Of a DNA stretch of 53,788 nucleotides, positions 16,471 to 24,882 are shown in pieces. Each line of letters starts with the position of its first letter. Position 1 is the stretch's first letter. The stretch is from Devosiaceae bacterium (lineage in GTDB: Bacteria; Pseudomonadota; Alphaproteobacteria; Rhizobiales; Devosiaceae), in the NCBI GenBank assembly GCA_021648375.1, contig JAKISW010000018.1, positions 1-53,788 of the forward strand, given 5' to 3'. A program made the position numbers and the translations under genes. A model generated the notes under the pieces. The model was not told the origin of the DNA, searched no databases, and was given only the letters and a program-made list of their open reading frames with translations.

Positions 16471-18135
16471 TTAACCCAAATCTGCAGCCCGAAGTTTCTT
16501 ATAATTATCTTCAAATAATTTGAGCAGTTTGCCTGCCTGATCCGAATATGCATCGCTATTCTGCCAGGTCTGTTGCGGGTTAAGCAATTTATCTTCAATG
16601 CCCTCAATGGCTAGAGGAACTTTTAAGCCAAACACCTTGTCGGTTCTATATTGAACATCATCCAGATCACCGTTCAGGGCGGCTTCAAGCATTTTTCTGG
16701 TATCTTTTAAGGCCATGCGTTTGCCTTCCCCATAGGCTCCACCGGTCCAGCCGGTATTGAGCAGCCAGCAGGTTGCCCCGGTTTCGCCAAGGCGCTTTTG
16801 TAGCAACTGACCATAGACAGAAGGGTTTCTGGCCATAAACGGCGCACCAAAACAGGCAGAGAACGTGGCCTGAGGTTCGGTTACACCGCGTTCGGTTCCG
16901 GCTAGTTTAGCTGTATATCCGGACAAAAAGTAATAGATTGCCTGCTCGGGGGTCAGCCGGGCAATCGGGGGCAATACGCCAAAGGCATCGGCGGTCAGCA
17001 AAACCAGATTTTTTGGAACCGAAGCCATGCCGCTTTCAACGCGGTTGGGAATTGCCGACAGGGGATAAGCTATTCTGGTATTTTCAGTAACGCTGGCATC
17101 GGCAAAATCCAGCTCGCCGGTTTTAGGATCAAGGGTCACATTTTCAAGAACTGTACCAGCCTGCAAGGTAGTGGCAAAAATTTCAGGCTCACCCTCTTCA
17201 GTAAGATTGATGGCCTTAGCGTAACATCCGCCCTCAAGATTAAACACACCATCCTTTGTCCAGCCATGTTCATCATCACCAACCAAAGCGCGCACGGGGG
17301 AAGTTGAAAGGGTGGTTTTTCCGGTTCCAGACAGGCCAAAAAACAGGGTGGTATCATCATTTTGGCCCACATTTGCCGAGCAATGCATGGGAAAAATATC
17401 GGCATCAGGAGCATGATAGTTAAACAGAGAGAATACGGATTTTTTAATCTCACCCGCATAGGCGGTGCCACATATCAGAACAATATTGCGCGTGAAATCC
17501 AACGCAATACAAGTGCTGGTTTTAGTGCCGTGACGGGCCGGATCGGCCTGAAAATCAGGCATATGTACAATTGTTACATTGGCATCAAAACTACTTAGCT
17601 CTTTTTCGCTGGGTCGCAACAAAAGGTGACGGATAAACAAGGCATGCCATGAGCTTTCACTAAATACTTCAACATTATAGCGGTGGTTTTTGTCCGCTCC
17701 AGCAAATAATTGTTGTTGAAAAACAGTGCGCCCAATAGCGTGCTCAAGCATATCATCAAGCAACAGATCAAATGTTTTTGACGTCATGGAGTTGGTATTA
17801 TCCCACCAAACGCTATCGGTGGTTTTTTGATCCAGAACGATATATTTGTCCCCCGCCGAACGACCGGTGAACTTACCGGTTGAGGCAACAAGAGCACCAT
17901 GCTTGGTTTCTATAACCTCGCCACGGCGCAGGGCATGACCAACAAGAGACTGAGTAACATCATTGAGATGCACAAGCCTGGCGTTGCGATATATCTGATT
18001 GCTCACGTCGCCATTATTAAACTTATAGGTATTGTAAGAATCGGAAGAATTGTCGTTACCCACGGTAACACCTTCTGAAACATCTACGGACTGGGTGGTT
18101 TGAGAAATACTCGCATTACTCTGAGAAACACTCAT
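16471..18135 (-). CDS. pckA: Phosphoenolpyruvate carboxykinase (ATP)
   Basis: This 554-residue enzyme converts oxaloacetate and ATP to phosphoenolpyruvate, the entry step of gluconeogenesis. The P-loop GLSGTGKTTLS is near residue 267, and the kinase-2 motif DDEHGW follows. RSAGDKYIV and NVEVFSESSWHALF are conserved upstream. I start at ATG 18135 (MSVSQ...); the frame remains open to 18300 but that part holds the promoter and operator region. The N terminus is Ser/Thr-rich and about 20 residues longer than usual. Two operators at 18223-18263 precede the gene, just after the LacI-type regulator. Confidence 0.95.
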   Translation of the reverse strand: MSVSQSNASISQTTQSVDVSEGVTVGNDNSSDSYNTYKFNNGDVSNQIYRNARLVHLNDVTQSLVGHALRRGEVIETKHGALVASTGKFTGRSAGDKYIVLDQKTTDSVWWDNTNSMTSKTFDLLLDDMLEHAIGRTVFQQQLFAGADKNHRYNVEVFSESSWHALFIRHLLLRPSEKELSSFDANVTIVHMPDFQADPARHGTKTSTCIALDFTRNIVLICGTAYAGEIKKSVFSLFNYHAPDADIFPMHCSANVGQNDDTTLFFGLSGTGKTTLSTSPVRALVGDDEHGWTKDGVFNLEGGCYAKAINLTEEGEPEIFATTLQAGTVLENVTLDPKTGELDFADASVTENTRIAYPLSAIPNRVESGMASVPKNLVLLTADAFGVLPPIARLTPEQAIYYFLSGYTAKLAGTERGVTEPQATFSACFGAPFMARNPSVYGQLLQKRLGETGATCWLLNTGWTGGAYGEGKRMALKDTRKMLEAALNGDLDDVQYRTDKVFGLKVPLAIEGIEDKLLNPQQTWQNSDAYSDQAGKLLKLFEDNYKKLRAADLG

Positions 18136-18222
18136 TTTCTTATCGCCTGTTAAAAAAATCTGATGCCTGAAAAATTGTTTGACGGAGGCAAAATATAAGA
18201 ATTCCACGCGGAAATTCATTCT

Positions 18223-18238
18223 TTGCATACGCATGCAA
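18223..18238. promoter_or_regulatory. Putative LacI-family operator 1 of pckA
   Basis: TTGCATACGCATGCAA is a 16-base near-perfect palindrome with a central CG, the usual architecture of LacI/GalR operators. One position differs from the perfect copy 25 bases away. It lies 88 bases before the pckA start. Confidence 0.75.
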
Positions 18239-18247
18239 TAGAGGTTT

Positions 18248-18263
18248 TTGCATGCGCATGCAA
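18248..18263. promoter_or_regulatory. Putative LacI-family operator 2 of pckA
   Basis: TTGCATGCGCATGCAA is a perfect 16-base palindrome. It lies between the stop of the LacI-type gene (18272) and operator 1. The two centres are 25 bases apart. The adjacent regulator gene is the obvious candidate ligand. Confidence 0.8.
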
Positions 18264-18271
18264 TAGTAAAT

Positions 18272-19375
18272 TTATGATCGCCAGACTTTTTTTCCATCAA
18301 TAGTAAATATGGAATTATCCGGCAATCTGGCTGACCCGCGCAATATCAATTCCCCCCTCACCTCACGGCGCATGGCCCGACGGCCCGGATGGGCAATTTG
18401 CTGATCAATGATCTTTATGGCCTCTTCTGCCAAAGAAGCGGCAGGTTGTGAATAGGTGGTTAGATCATAGGCTGAGTGGGAGGCTTCCGGAACATCATCA
18501 ACGCCGACGATGGAAATATCCTGAGGAACTTTCAAGCCAAATTCGCGCCTCACCACATCCAAAGCGGCAAAAGCCATATAGTCAGAAGCGCAAAATATGG
18601 CATCGACGGGTTTTTTGGAATTCAAAATCTGGCGGGTGGCGGCCGCGGCACCTTCAAAGGAATAATCACCAAATGCAATTTGCACTTGAGGAAAACCCAA
18701 TGATTTAAGATGAGAAGCAAAAGCATGCTGGCGAATTTGACTGGTGTTAGAATCTTTTGTTCCACCGATAAAGGCAAAATTCTTATGGCCGCCAGCAATT
18801 AAAAACTGGGCGATCTGCTCGGCGGCTTTCTGATTCTCTCCCCGCACTGTGGAGATGCCTGAAATTTTGCTTTCCCGGTTGATCTGCACAATGGGAATGC
18901 CGTTTTTTTGACACTGGTCAGTCAGTTCAATGGAGGCAGTAGTTGCGGTGAGTATTAAGGCATCAACCTGATAGCTTAAAACCCGCTCAAGTTCCGGATC
19001 GGCAGTGCCATCGATCTTGGTTGTGAACAACAGGATATGACGCCCGGTATCACGTAGACGCTCCGACAGCTCTTTGACCACCTGAGCATAAAACGGATTT
19101 TCGAGATTGGAAATGGCAAGGGCGACAATGTTGGAGCGGCTGGTGGCTAAAGACCTGGCCATCAGATTGGTCTGGTAGCCGATTTTTTGGGCGGCTTTCA
19201 GAATTTTCTCTCTGGTGGCTTTGGCCACACTTGCGCCAGGGGTGAAAGCGCGAGAAACCGCCGACTGGGAAACCCCGGCCAGCTTGGCAACATCAGTTTC
19301 TGTAGGCGCACGACGCGCACGTATTTTTTTTTGCACTTTTTTCTGCACTTCACTTCCGCACTTTTTTGCTAACAT
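18272..19375 (-). CDS. LacI/GalR-family regulator, PckR-like
   Basis: This 367-residue repressor has an N-terminal helix-turn-helix (TETDVAKLAGVSQSAVSRAF, about residues 26-45), a hinge (NLMARSLATSRS) and a periplasmic-binding-protein-like effector domain with VGVDDVPEASHSAYDLTT near 290-307. A lysine/arginine-rich extension of about 23 residues precedes the HTH. Its 3' end is only nine bases from the operator pair that precedes pckA. In Sinorhizobium a LacI-family protein named PckR controls pckA and central carbon genes; by position and family this is a likely counterpart. The effector is unknown from sequence. Confidence 0.88.
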   Translation of the reverse strand: MLAKKCGSEVQKKVQKKIRARRAPTETDVAKLAGVSQSAVSRAFTPGASVAKATREKILKAAQKIGYQTNLMARSLATSRSNIVALAISNLENPFYAQVVKELSERLRDTGRHILLFTTKIDGTADPELERVLSYQVDALILTATTASIELTDQCQKNGIPIVQINRESKISGISTVRGENQKAAEQIAQFLIAGGHKNFAFIGGTKDSNTSQIRQHAFASHLKSLGFPQVQIAFGDYSFEGAAAATRQILNSKKPVDAIFCASDYMAFAALDVVRREFGLKVPQDISIVGVDDVPEASHSAYDLTTYSQPAASLAEEAIKIIDQQIAHPGRRAMRREVRGELILRGSARLPDNSIFTIDGKKVWRS

Positions 19376-19512
19376 GATAATTCAGAAGCAATGATTTTGC
19401 ACGGCAAAGGAGCCAATATGTTGTGGAGCAATAGCTGTAACACTAACCATGATTTTAATGCTGTGGTTTTAATGTAATTTCGCTGTAAATTCGCTGTAAT
19501 TTTATTGCGGTT

Positions 19513-20253
19513 CTATTGTGGACGCACGTCGGAATAATTTTTTGTATAGGGTTTGCCAAAAAATGTCACCCAAAGATAATTGAGGGTATAAGTTCCGGCA
19601 GTTTTAAATACCCCTTCCCCCTCAAGCCGACGGCCAGAAGTATACATGGGCAATTTGAAGGTCCACTTCACCGGACCAACTTTGTGCAGACGCATGGCCA
19701 CATCGGTGTCTTCTCCGTAAAAGGCAATTGAGCGATCAAAACCGCCTACCTTATTCCAGGCGCTGCGCTTGAGCACAAAATTGCCCCCCTGAATCATCGA
19801 TCCAATACGAAAAACAAATCGGTTTAAAAGATAAAGAACATAGGCAAAATAATAAAACCCACGTACCAAAACACGATTATACCAGACCAAATCGTGATAG
19901 ACATATGGGCCACTTAGAGCCACCAGATCGGGGCGCTTTTCAAAACTGGTCAGAACTGTGGTGATCCACCCTTCAGGCAGTTGCGTATCGGCATCTATGT
20001 TGGCCACAAGTTCAGACGTTGATGCTTCAAACCCGGCATGGCGGGCGTGAACCAGGCCTTTTTTGCTTTCAAACACCACTTTAACTCCAGTAAAACTGCT
20101 GGCAATTTCAGCGGTTTTGTCGGTTGATGCATTGTTGACAACGATGATCTCAACATCAGCGCCAGAGCGCTCAACTTCCCTGATTACCGACTTTAGACAG
20201 TCGCCAATCAGCAATTCTTCATTGTAGGCGGGAATAACGAATGCCAAATCCAT
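19513..20253 (-). CDS. Glycosyltransferase family 2
   Basis: This 246-residue GT-A fold transferase starts with FVIPAYNEELLIGDCLKSV, then has IIVVNNASTDKT and the metal-binding DxD motif in NIDADTQLPEGW (about residues 86-97). FYGEDTDVAMRLHKVG near 180-195 supplies the catalytic-base region. No clear membrane anchor is present, though a hydrophobic FYYFAYVLYLLNRFVF stretch may associate with the membrane. The sugar donor and acceptor are unknown. It is 48 bases after the TauE-like gene on the same strand and may belong to that transcript. Confidence 0.88.
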   Translation of the reverse strand: MDLAFVIPAYNEELLIGDCLKSVIREVERSGADVEIIVVNNASTDKTAEIASSFTGVKVVFESKKGLVHARHAGFEASTSELVANIDADTQLPEGWITTVLTSFEKRPDLVALSGPYVYHDLVWYNRVLVRGFYYFAYVLYLLNRFVFRIGSMIQGGNFVLKRSAWNKVGGFDRSIAFYGEDTDVAMRLHKVGPVKWTFKLPMYTSGRRLEGEGVFKTAGTYTLNYLWVTFFGKPYTKNYSDVRPQ

Positions 20254-20301
20254 ACATGTTCTCCAAATTCACCGAACCTGATTTGTTTATTGCTTTAGCC
20301 C

Positions 20302-21039
20302 TTAGAAAACAAGCAAGCGAATTATGGCAATTATTACGGCGGTACGAATAAGCCATGTGAACATGTTAAGATTTATCATCTTTAGCACCTTGATGCCAAG
20401 CCAGGCACCGGCCAAAATTATCGGTATTGCATATAGATTAAGGGTCAATGTTTCAGGTGTTATCAGGCCTAAACTAACTGAAAAAGGCAGTTTCATGATG
20501 TTCATCACCAGAAAAAACCATGATCTGGTGCCGACAAACTTCTCTTTGCTCAAGCCCATTTGCAAAAGAAAAATCCCAAAAACCGGGCCAGCGGCATTGG
20601 CAACCATGGAGGCGGCACCGGCAAAAACTCCAACAATTGAAGTTACCAGCCAGCCACCAAATTGATGTTTCCCGCCATATTCAATAGCCAGATTTATCAA
20701 TAGCATAACCAGAATTATCGCCCCGATCAGCTTTTGAAAAAACTCAGGCGGGGCAAGATCAACAATGAAAAAACCAACAACAACCCCGATGATTGTAGCC
20801 GGAAACAGTTTGATCAGAATGGCCCATTGGCAATCCCGGCGATAATAAATCACCGCCACAATATCGGCGACGATCAGCATGGGCAATAAAATACCAGGAG
20901 AAGCCTTGCCAGGAAAAGCCAGCGCGGCCAGCAACACAGCCAATATACCAACCCCGCCAACCGAGGTTTTGGTAAAACCGATTAATGCTGCCGCACTTAG
21001 AAAATAGAATAGCTGCAAACTGCTCAGATCAAAAATCAT
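20302..21039 (-). CDS. TauE/SafE-family membrane transporter
   Basis: This 245-residue protein has seven to eight hydrophobic segments and the family's repeated glycine-rich helices (GFTKTSVGGVGILAVLLAALAFPGK near 22-46; GAASMVANAAGPVFGIFLLQMG near 140-161). Relatives export sulfite or sulfonate-derived anions. Its ATG overlaps the dctP stop by four bases (ATGA), so it is translationally coupled to the TRAP transporter. This coupling suggests the TRAP substrate may be an organosulfonate whose sulfite is expelled here. That is inference. Confidence 0.88.
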   Translation of the reverse strand: MIFDLSSLQLFYFLSAAALIGFTKTSVGGVGILAVLLAALAFPGKASPGILLPMLIVADIVAVIYYRRDCQWAILIKLFPATIIGVVVGFFIVDLAPPEFFQKLIGAIILVMLLINLAIEYGGKHQFGGWLVTSIVGVFAGAASMVANAAGPVFGIFLLQMGLSKEKFVGTRSWFFLVMNIMKLPFSVSLGLITPETLTLNLYAIPIILAGAWLGIKVLKMINLNMFTWLIRTAVIIAIIRLLVF

Positions 21040-22076
21040 GGAGAAGAATATTGCTCAACCAATGATTTTGCGGCGTCATAAAGTAATTGCCCATCCGGAG
21101 TTTCTTCAATCCATTTATCAATCGTTGGCTGGGCTGCCTGTTTCCAGCGCGCCGTTTCCGCCTCATCCAGAGTAATGATGGAATTGCCCAGCTTTTGCGC
21201 TACTTCAAGGCCGATAAAATCGCCCGCATCCATGGCAGCACCAAATTGGGCTGCAACATCAGCACCGGAATTTTCGTCAATTATCTGGCGCAAATCAGCC
21301 GGCAAAGCATTATAGCTGTCCTTATTCATCACCAGGGCAAATGTCTGGGTATAAAGGCCATTGGCACCGCTAAAGCCGGTATGATTGCTCACCAGCTCAC
21401 TAATGGCAAAAGCTGTTGTCACCTCCCAGGGGATGGTAGTGCCTGAAATCACGCCGGTGCTCAAAGCTTCCGGCACCGATGGCAGGGGCATGCCAATCGG
21501 CTCGGCCCCAAGGTCGGCAAGCATCTGGTTGATAATTCTGGAGCCGCCGCGAATTTTACGCCCCGCCAAATCTTCAAGCGAGGTAAGCGGTTCGCGCACA
21601 TGAAACAGGCCGGGACCATGGGTATGGGCAGCAATCAGTTGCACGGATTCAAATTCATCCATGGCATATTTTTGAATATATTCCTGAAAGGCGCGGGAAG
21701 TGTTTTCGCCATTAGTGACCATGAACGGGGTTTCAAATACTTCGGACTTGGGAAAACGTCCCGGCGTATATCCCAGCACTGTCCAGATAATATCGGCTAC
21801 CCCTTCGCGGGCCTGATCAAACAATTGCGGGGGCGCTCCACCCAATTGCATGGAGGGGTAGATTTCAATTTTTATCCGCCCATCCGAAGCTTCTTCAATT
21901 CGCTTTACCCAGGGGGCAATGGCCTTGGCGGGAATTGTAGATGTGGAGGGTAAAAAATGGTGCAGGCGCAAGATAAACTGCGGGGCTTGTTGAGCCATTG
22001 CAGGCGTAAATAAAGCCAGACCAAAAAAAGCCAGCCAAAGAGAAAACGTACCAAAAAATCTGAAAATCATTTTCAA
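21036..22076 (-). CDS. dctP: TRAP transporter, periplasmic binding protein
   Basis: This 346-residue DctP-family solute-binding protein has a signal peptide (basic start, hydrophobic core, cleavage near TPAMAQ, residue 29). It has the typical LRLHHFLPSTSTIPAKAIAPWVKRIEEAS opening, and the KIRGGSRIINQMLADLGAEPIGMP segment that carries the carboxylate-binding arginine. It captures a small organic acid in the periplasm for the DctQM membrane part. The substrate cannot be read from sequence. Confidence 0.93.
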   Translation of the reverse strand: MKMIFRFFGTFSLWLAFFGLALFTPAMAQQAPQFILRLHHFLPSTSTIPAKAIAPWVKRIEEASDGRIKIEIYPSMQLGGAPPQLFDQAREGVADIIWTVLGYTPGRFPKSEVFETPFMVTNGENTSRAFQEYIQKYAMDEFESVQLIAAHTHGPGLFHVREPLTSLEDLAGRKIRGGSRIINQMLADLGAEPIGMPLPSVPEALSTGVISGTTIPWEVTTAFAISELVSNHTGFSGANGLYTQTFALVMNKDSYNALPADLRQIIDENSGADVAAQFGAAMDAGDFIGLEVAQKLGNSIITLDEAETARWKQAAQPTIDKWIEETPDGQLLYDAAKSLVEQYSSP

Positions 22077-22135
22077 GGCAATGTTCCTTTAATAAAAAAA
22101 TCAATTCCCGATAACCTGATTCGCTTTTATACAGG

Positions 22136-23458
22136 TCAGCTAAATACGCGGACAAGAAACAGGCTAATCACGGGAAAGGCAAGCAGCAATGCAATTCTGA
22201 AAACATCAGAAACAACAAAGGGCAGCACTCCATAATAGGTCTTTGAGAGCTTGGTATTAGGCGACATCTTATTGATAACAAACAGGTTTAAGCCCACCGG
22301 TGGTGTTATCAGCCCAACTTCTACTACTACCAAAACCAACACTCCAAACCAGAGGGCAAATTCAGCCGGGGACAGACCAAAATCCAGCTGGGTGACGATT
22401 GGATAAAAGATGGGAATAGTCAAAAGGATCATCGATAAAGAATCCATCAAAGTGCCCAAAACCAGATAGAGCAAAAGAATAACAATCAGCACCAGCCATG
22501 GAGAAAACCCCTGTTCGCTGATAAATTGGGCCATGGCCTGAGGAGCGCCTGAAAGGGCAAGAAATCCATTCAAAACGGCTGCGCCAAAAATAATCAGAAA
22601 AATCATTGCCGTCGCTGAGGCAGTTTCAAGGAACGCATTACTAAGGGCAGAAAAATTCAATTTGCCGGAAAACACCGCGATCAATCCGGTTCCCAACGCG
22701 CCAATCGCCGCCCCCTCTGTGGGGGTGAATATACCCGAATATATGCCCCCGATAACAAGGGAAAAAATCAGTAATACCGGCCAGATGTCAAGCAAAGCCC
22801 TGAAGCGAACAATATAGGGCTCTCTTGGTGCGCTGCCGGCGCTTTTCGGGTTGAAATGCACATAAATTCTGATCACAAGCATATATCCCAACGCTGCAAT
22901 AATACCGGGAATAATTGCCGCCACAAAGAGTTTTGCCACATTAACCTGGGCAAGAATGGCAAATATCACCAGAATAACCGATGGGGGAATTAATATGCCA
23001 AGGGTGCCACCAGCAGCCAGCGCTCCTGTGGCCAATGCATCAGAATATCCATAGCGTTTCAGCTCAGGCAATGCCACTTTTCCCATGGTGGCAGCGGTGG
23101 CAAGAGATGACCCGCATACGGCGCCAAACCCGGCACAGGCACCAATTGCTGCCATGGCCACCCCGCCCGGCTTATGGCCAAGCCATGTCTGGGCGGCCTT
23201 AAACAAAGATGCCGACATGCCCCCGATGGTTGCCAGATTGCCCATCAGCAAAAACAGCGGAATAATGGAAAGGGAATAGGCGGAAAATGTTGAAAATGTC
23301 AGGTCCTTCATTTGCGAAAAAATCGGGGTGAAGGAACCACGAATTAAAAAATTGCCAAAAAACCCGACCATAAACATGGCCAACGCAATGGGAATGCGAA
23401 TAAAAATCAGCAATATCAAAATGGGGAATGATAAAAACCCGATGGTCAGCGCACTCAA
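22136..23458 (-). CDS. dctM: TRAP transporter, large permease
   Basis: This is a 440-residue DctM-family membrane protein with about 12 hydrophobic segments. Diagnostic stretches include GACAGFGAVCGSSLATAATMGKVALPEL and GTLGILIPPSVILVIFAILAQ. It is the ion-coupled transport subunit. Its start overlaps the dctQ stop by four bases, and dctP follows 59 bases later. Confidence 0.95.
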   Translation of the reverse strand: MSALTIGFLSFPILILLIFIRIPIALAMFMVGFFGNFLIRGSFTPIFSQMKDLTFSTFSAYSLSIIPLFLLMGNLATIGGMSASLFKAAQTWLGHKPGGVAMAAIGACAGFGAVCGSSLATAATMGKVALPELKRYGYSDALATGALAAGGTLGILIPPSVILVIFAILAQVNVAKLFVAAIIPGIIAALGYMLVIRIYVHFNPKSAGSAPREPYIVRFRALLDIWPVLLIFSLVIGGIYSGIFTPTEGAAIGALGTGLIAVFSGKLNFSALSNAFLETASATAMIFLIIFGAAVLNGFLALSGAPQAMAQFISEQGFSPWLVLIVILLLYLVLGTLMDSLSMILLTIPIFYPIVTQLDFGLSPAEFALWFGVLVLVVVEVGLITPPVGLNLFVINKMSPNTKLSKTYYGVLPFVVSDVFRIALLLAFPVISLFLVRVFS

Positions 23459-24048
23459 TTGCCCGGCCCTAAATTTGTTGATGAGCCACTTTCAGAGTCG
23501 ATATCATTGGTATCTGCACTGATAAAAATAAGGGTCAAACTGTTGAACGAAGCCCAAAACCCAACAATTATCCAGATGGAAAGACCAAAAAGTGCCGAAC
23601 CATAAGACCACCAGATGGGATAGCGAAGCAAAAAGCTGGTTTCACCAAATTCAATTTTGTCAAACATGCCAAGCCCAAGCTGACGCGCCATCAGCAAGGC
23701 CAGAATTGCAAGCAATAAATCACCGGCAAAATCGATAATTTTGTTTATGCGCGCTCCAAAAAAATCCGTAAAAACAGCAACACTGGCATGACCCTTTTTC
23801 AGATGGCACCAGGGCAAGAATGCACAAACGGCAAATAATGTTCCCGCCTCAACCAGCTCAAACTGACCGCGCAGGGGACGAAGTCCAAAGGGAATTAGTG
23901 CACGCCCGATAACACTGACCAGAGTGATAAGGGCAATGGCAACCAAAACAATGCCACCGACAATCGCTGCAAACCGGGCCAGTTTTTCAATCCATACGCC
24001 AGAGATTGCCAGCAAATCATCCAGAGGAGCAAAATATTTGCGACGCAT
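23455..24048 (-). CDS. dctQ: TRAP transporter, small permease
   Basis: This 197-residue DctQ-family protein has four membrane helices and the family motif RPLRGQFELVEAGTLFAVCAFLPWCHLKKGHASVAVF. It begins the TRAP operon (dctQ, dctM, dctP, TauE-like). The ribosome binding site AGAGGA lies just before ATG 24048. It is divergent from the methyltransferase-like gene, with 77 bases between them for both promoters. Confidence 0.92.
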   Translation of the reverse strand: MRRKYFAPLDDLLAISGVWIEKLARFAAIVGGIVLVAIALITLVSVIGRALIPFGLRPLRGQFELVEAGTLFAVCAFLPWCHLKKGHASVAVFTDFFGARINKIIDFAGDLLLAILALLMARQLGLGMFDKIEFGETSFLLRYPIWWSYGSALFGLSIWIIVGFWASFNSLTLIFISADTNDIDSESGSSTNLGPGN

Positions 24049-24125
24049 ATCAAGTCCTCTAATGATTGATAGTGTTGGCTTTGATCACTATGTATCAGGA
24101 TAGGAAAATAACTAAAGAGGAAATC

Positions 24126-24629
24126 ATGGGCGAGAAAAATCAGAATAACGAAAGTCATGATGATGAAAGTCCTGGTGTAATATTTCCGCCGCCGCTTATT
24201 TTGCTGACCTTCCTTGCAGCCGGTGCCTTGTTGCAATTTATCTTTCCGCTTGCGCTTTTGGCGCAATTCAGTGTCGGCAGCCCACAGTTTTTTATTGGAT
24301 TGGCGATAATTTTGAGTGGAATTGGTCTGGCGATTTGGGGGGTTAGAACATTCTCAAAAGCTGGCACCAACGTTGCCACCCATAAGGCAGCACTTTTGGT
24401 TGTGGTCGACGGGCCTTATAAATTCACCCGAAACCCCATGTATATGGGCATGCAGATTTTGCTTGTCGGGGTTGGAATAATGTTTTCCAGTGAATGGTTT
24501 TTATTACTTTGGCCGGTGTTTTTTCTCATCCTGCGATTTGGCGTAGTTGCCAGAGAAGAGCGCTATATGAGAGACAAATTCGGCGAGCAATATGTTGCGC
24601 TTTTGAATAAAACGAGACGCTGGATTTAA
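24126..24629 (+). CDS. Isoprenylcysteine/phospholipid methyltransferase-like membrane protein
   Basis: This 167-residue protein has a hydrophilic N terminus and about four membrane segments. Its C-terminal signature is GPYKFTRNPMYMGMQI...REERYMRDKFGEQYVAL, typical of the ICMT-like integral-membrane methyltransferase superfamily, in which RNPMY and EE contribute to S-adenosylmethionine binding. The start ATG 24126 has a GAGGA ribosome binding site. The acceptor is unknown; bacterial members modify lipids or small molecules. Confidence 0.82.
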   Translation: MGEKNQNNESHDDESPGVIFPPPLILLTFLAAGALLQFIFPLALLAQFSVGSPQFFIGLAIILSGIGLAIWGVRTFSKAGTNVATHKAALLVVVDGPYKFTRNPMYMGMQILLVGVGIMFSSEWFLLLWPVFFLILRFGVVAREERYMRDKFGEQYVALLNKTRRWI

Positions 24630-24882
24630 AAATCTATAGCAATATCGGGCACGATTTTAAAGCGAATCGCAGAACGATTGCCCTTAGGGATCAAACAATA
24701 CCTGCCACAAAAATACCTGAATTTTGCATTTTCAGCAACATTTTGACCAAATAATTCGCCCTTTTCACACCCGGCAAAAATAAATTTTTAGCGCTAACGG
24801 ATTCTTCTGACTCATGTTTTCCAGACATGGGCTTTTTTGTGTCTGACAAGGGTATGGACATGGTCAACCCTTATGATTCACA

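Noticed and set aside
24780..24850. CATGT...ACATG hairpin followed by T run as a terminator
   Set aside because: The stem is only five base pairs and is about 190 bases from the preceding gene; too weak to call.
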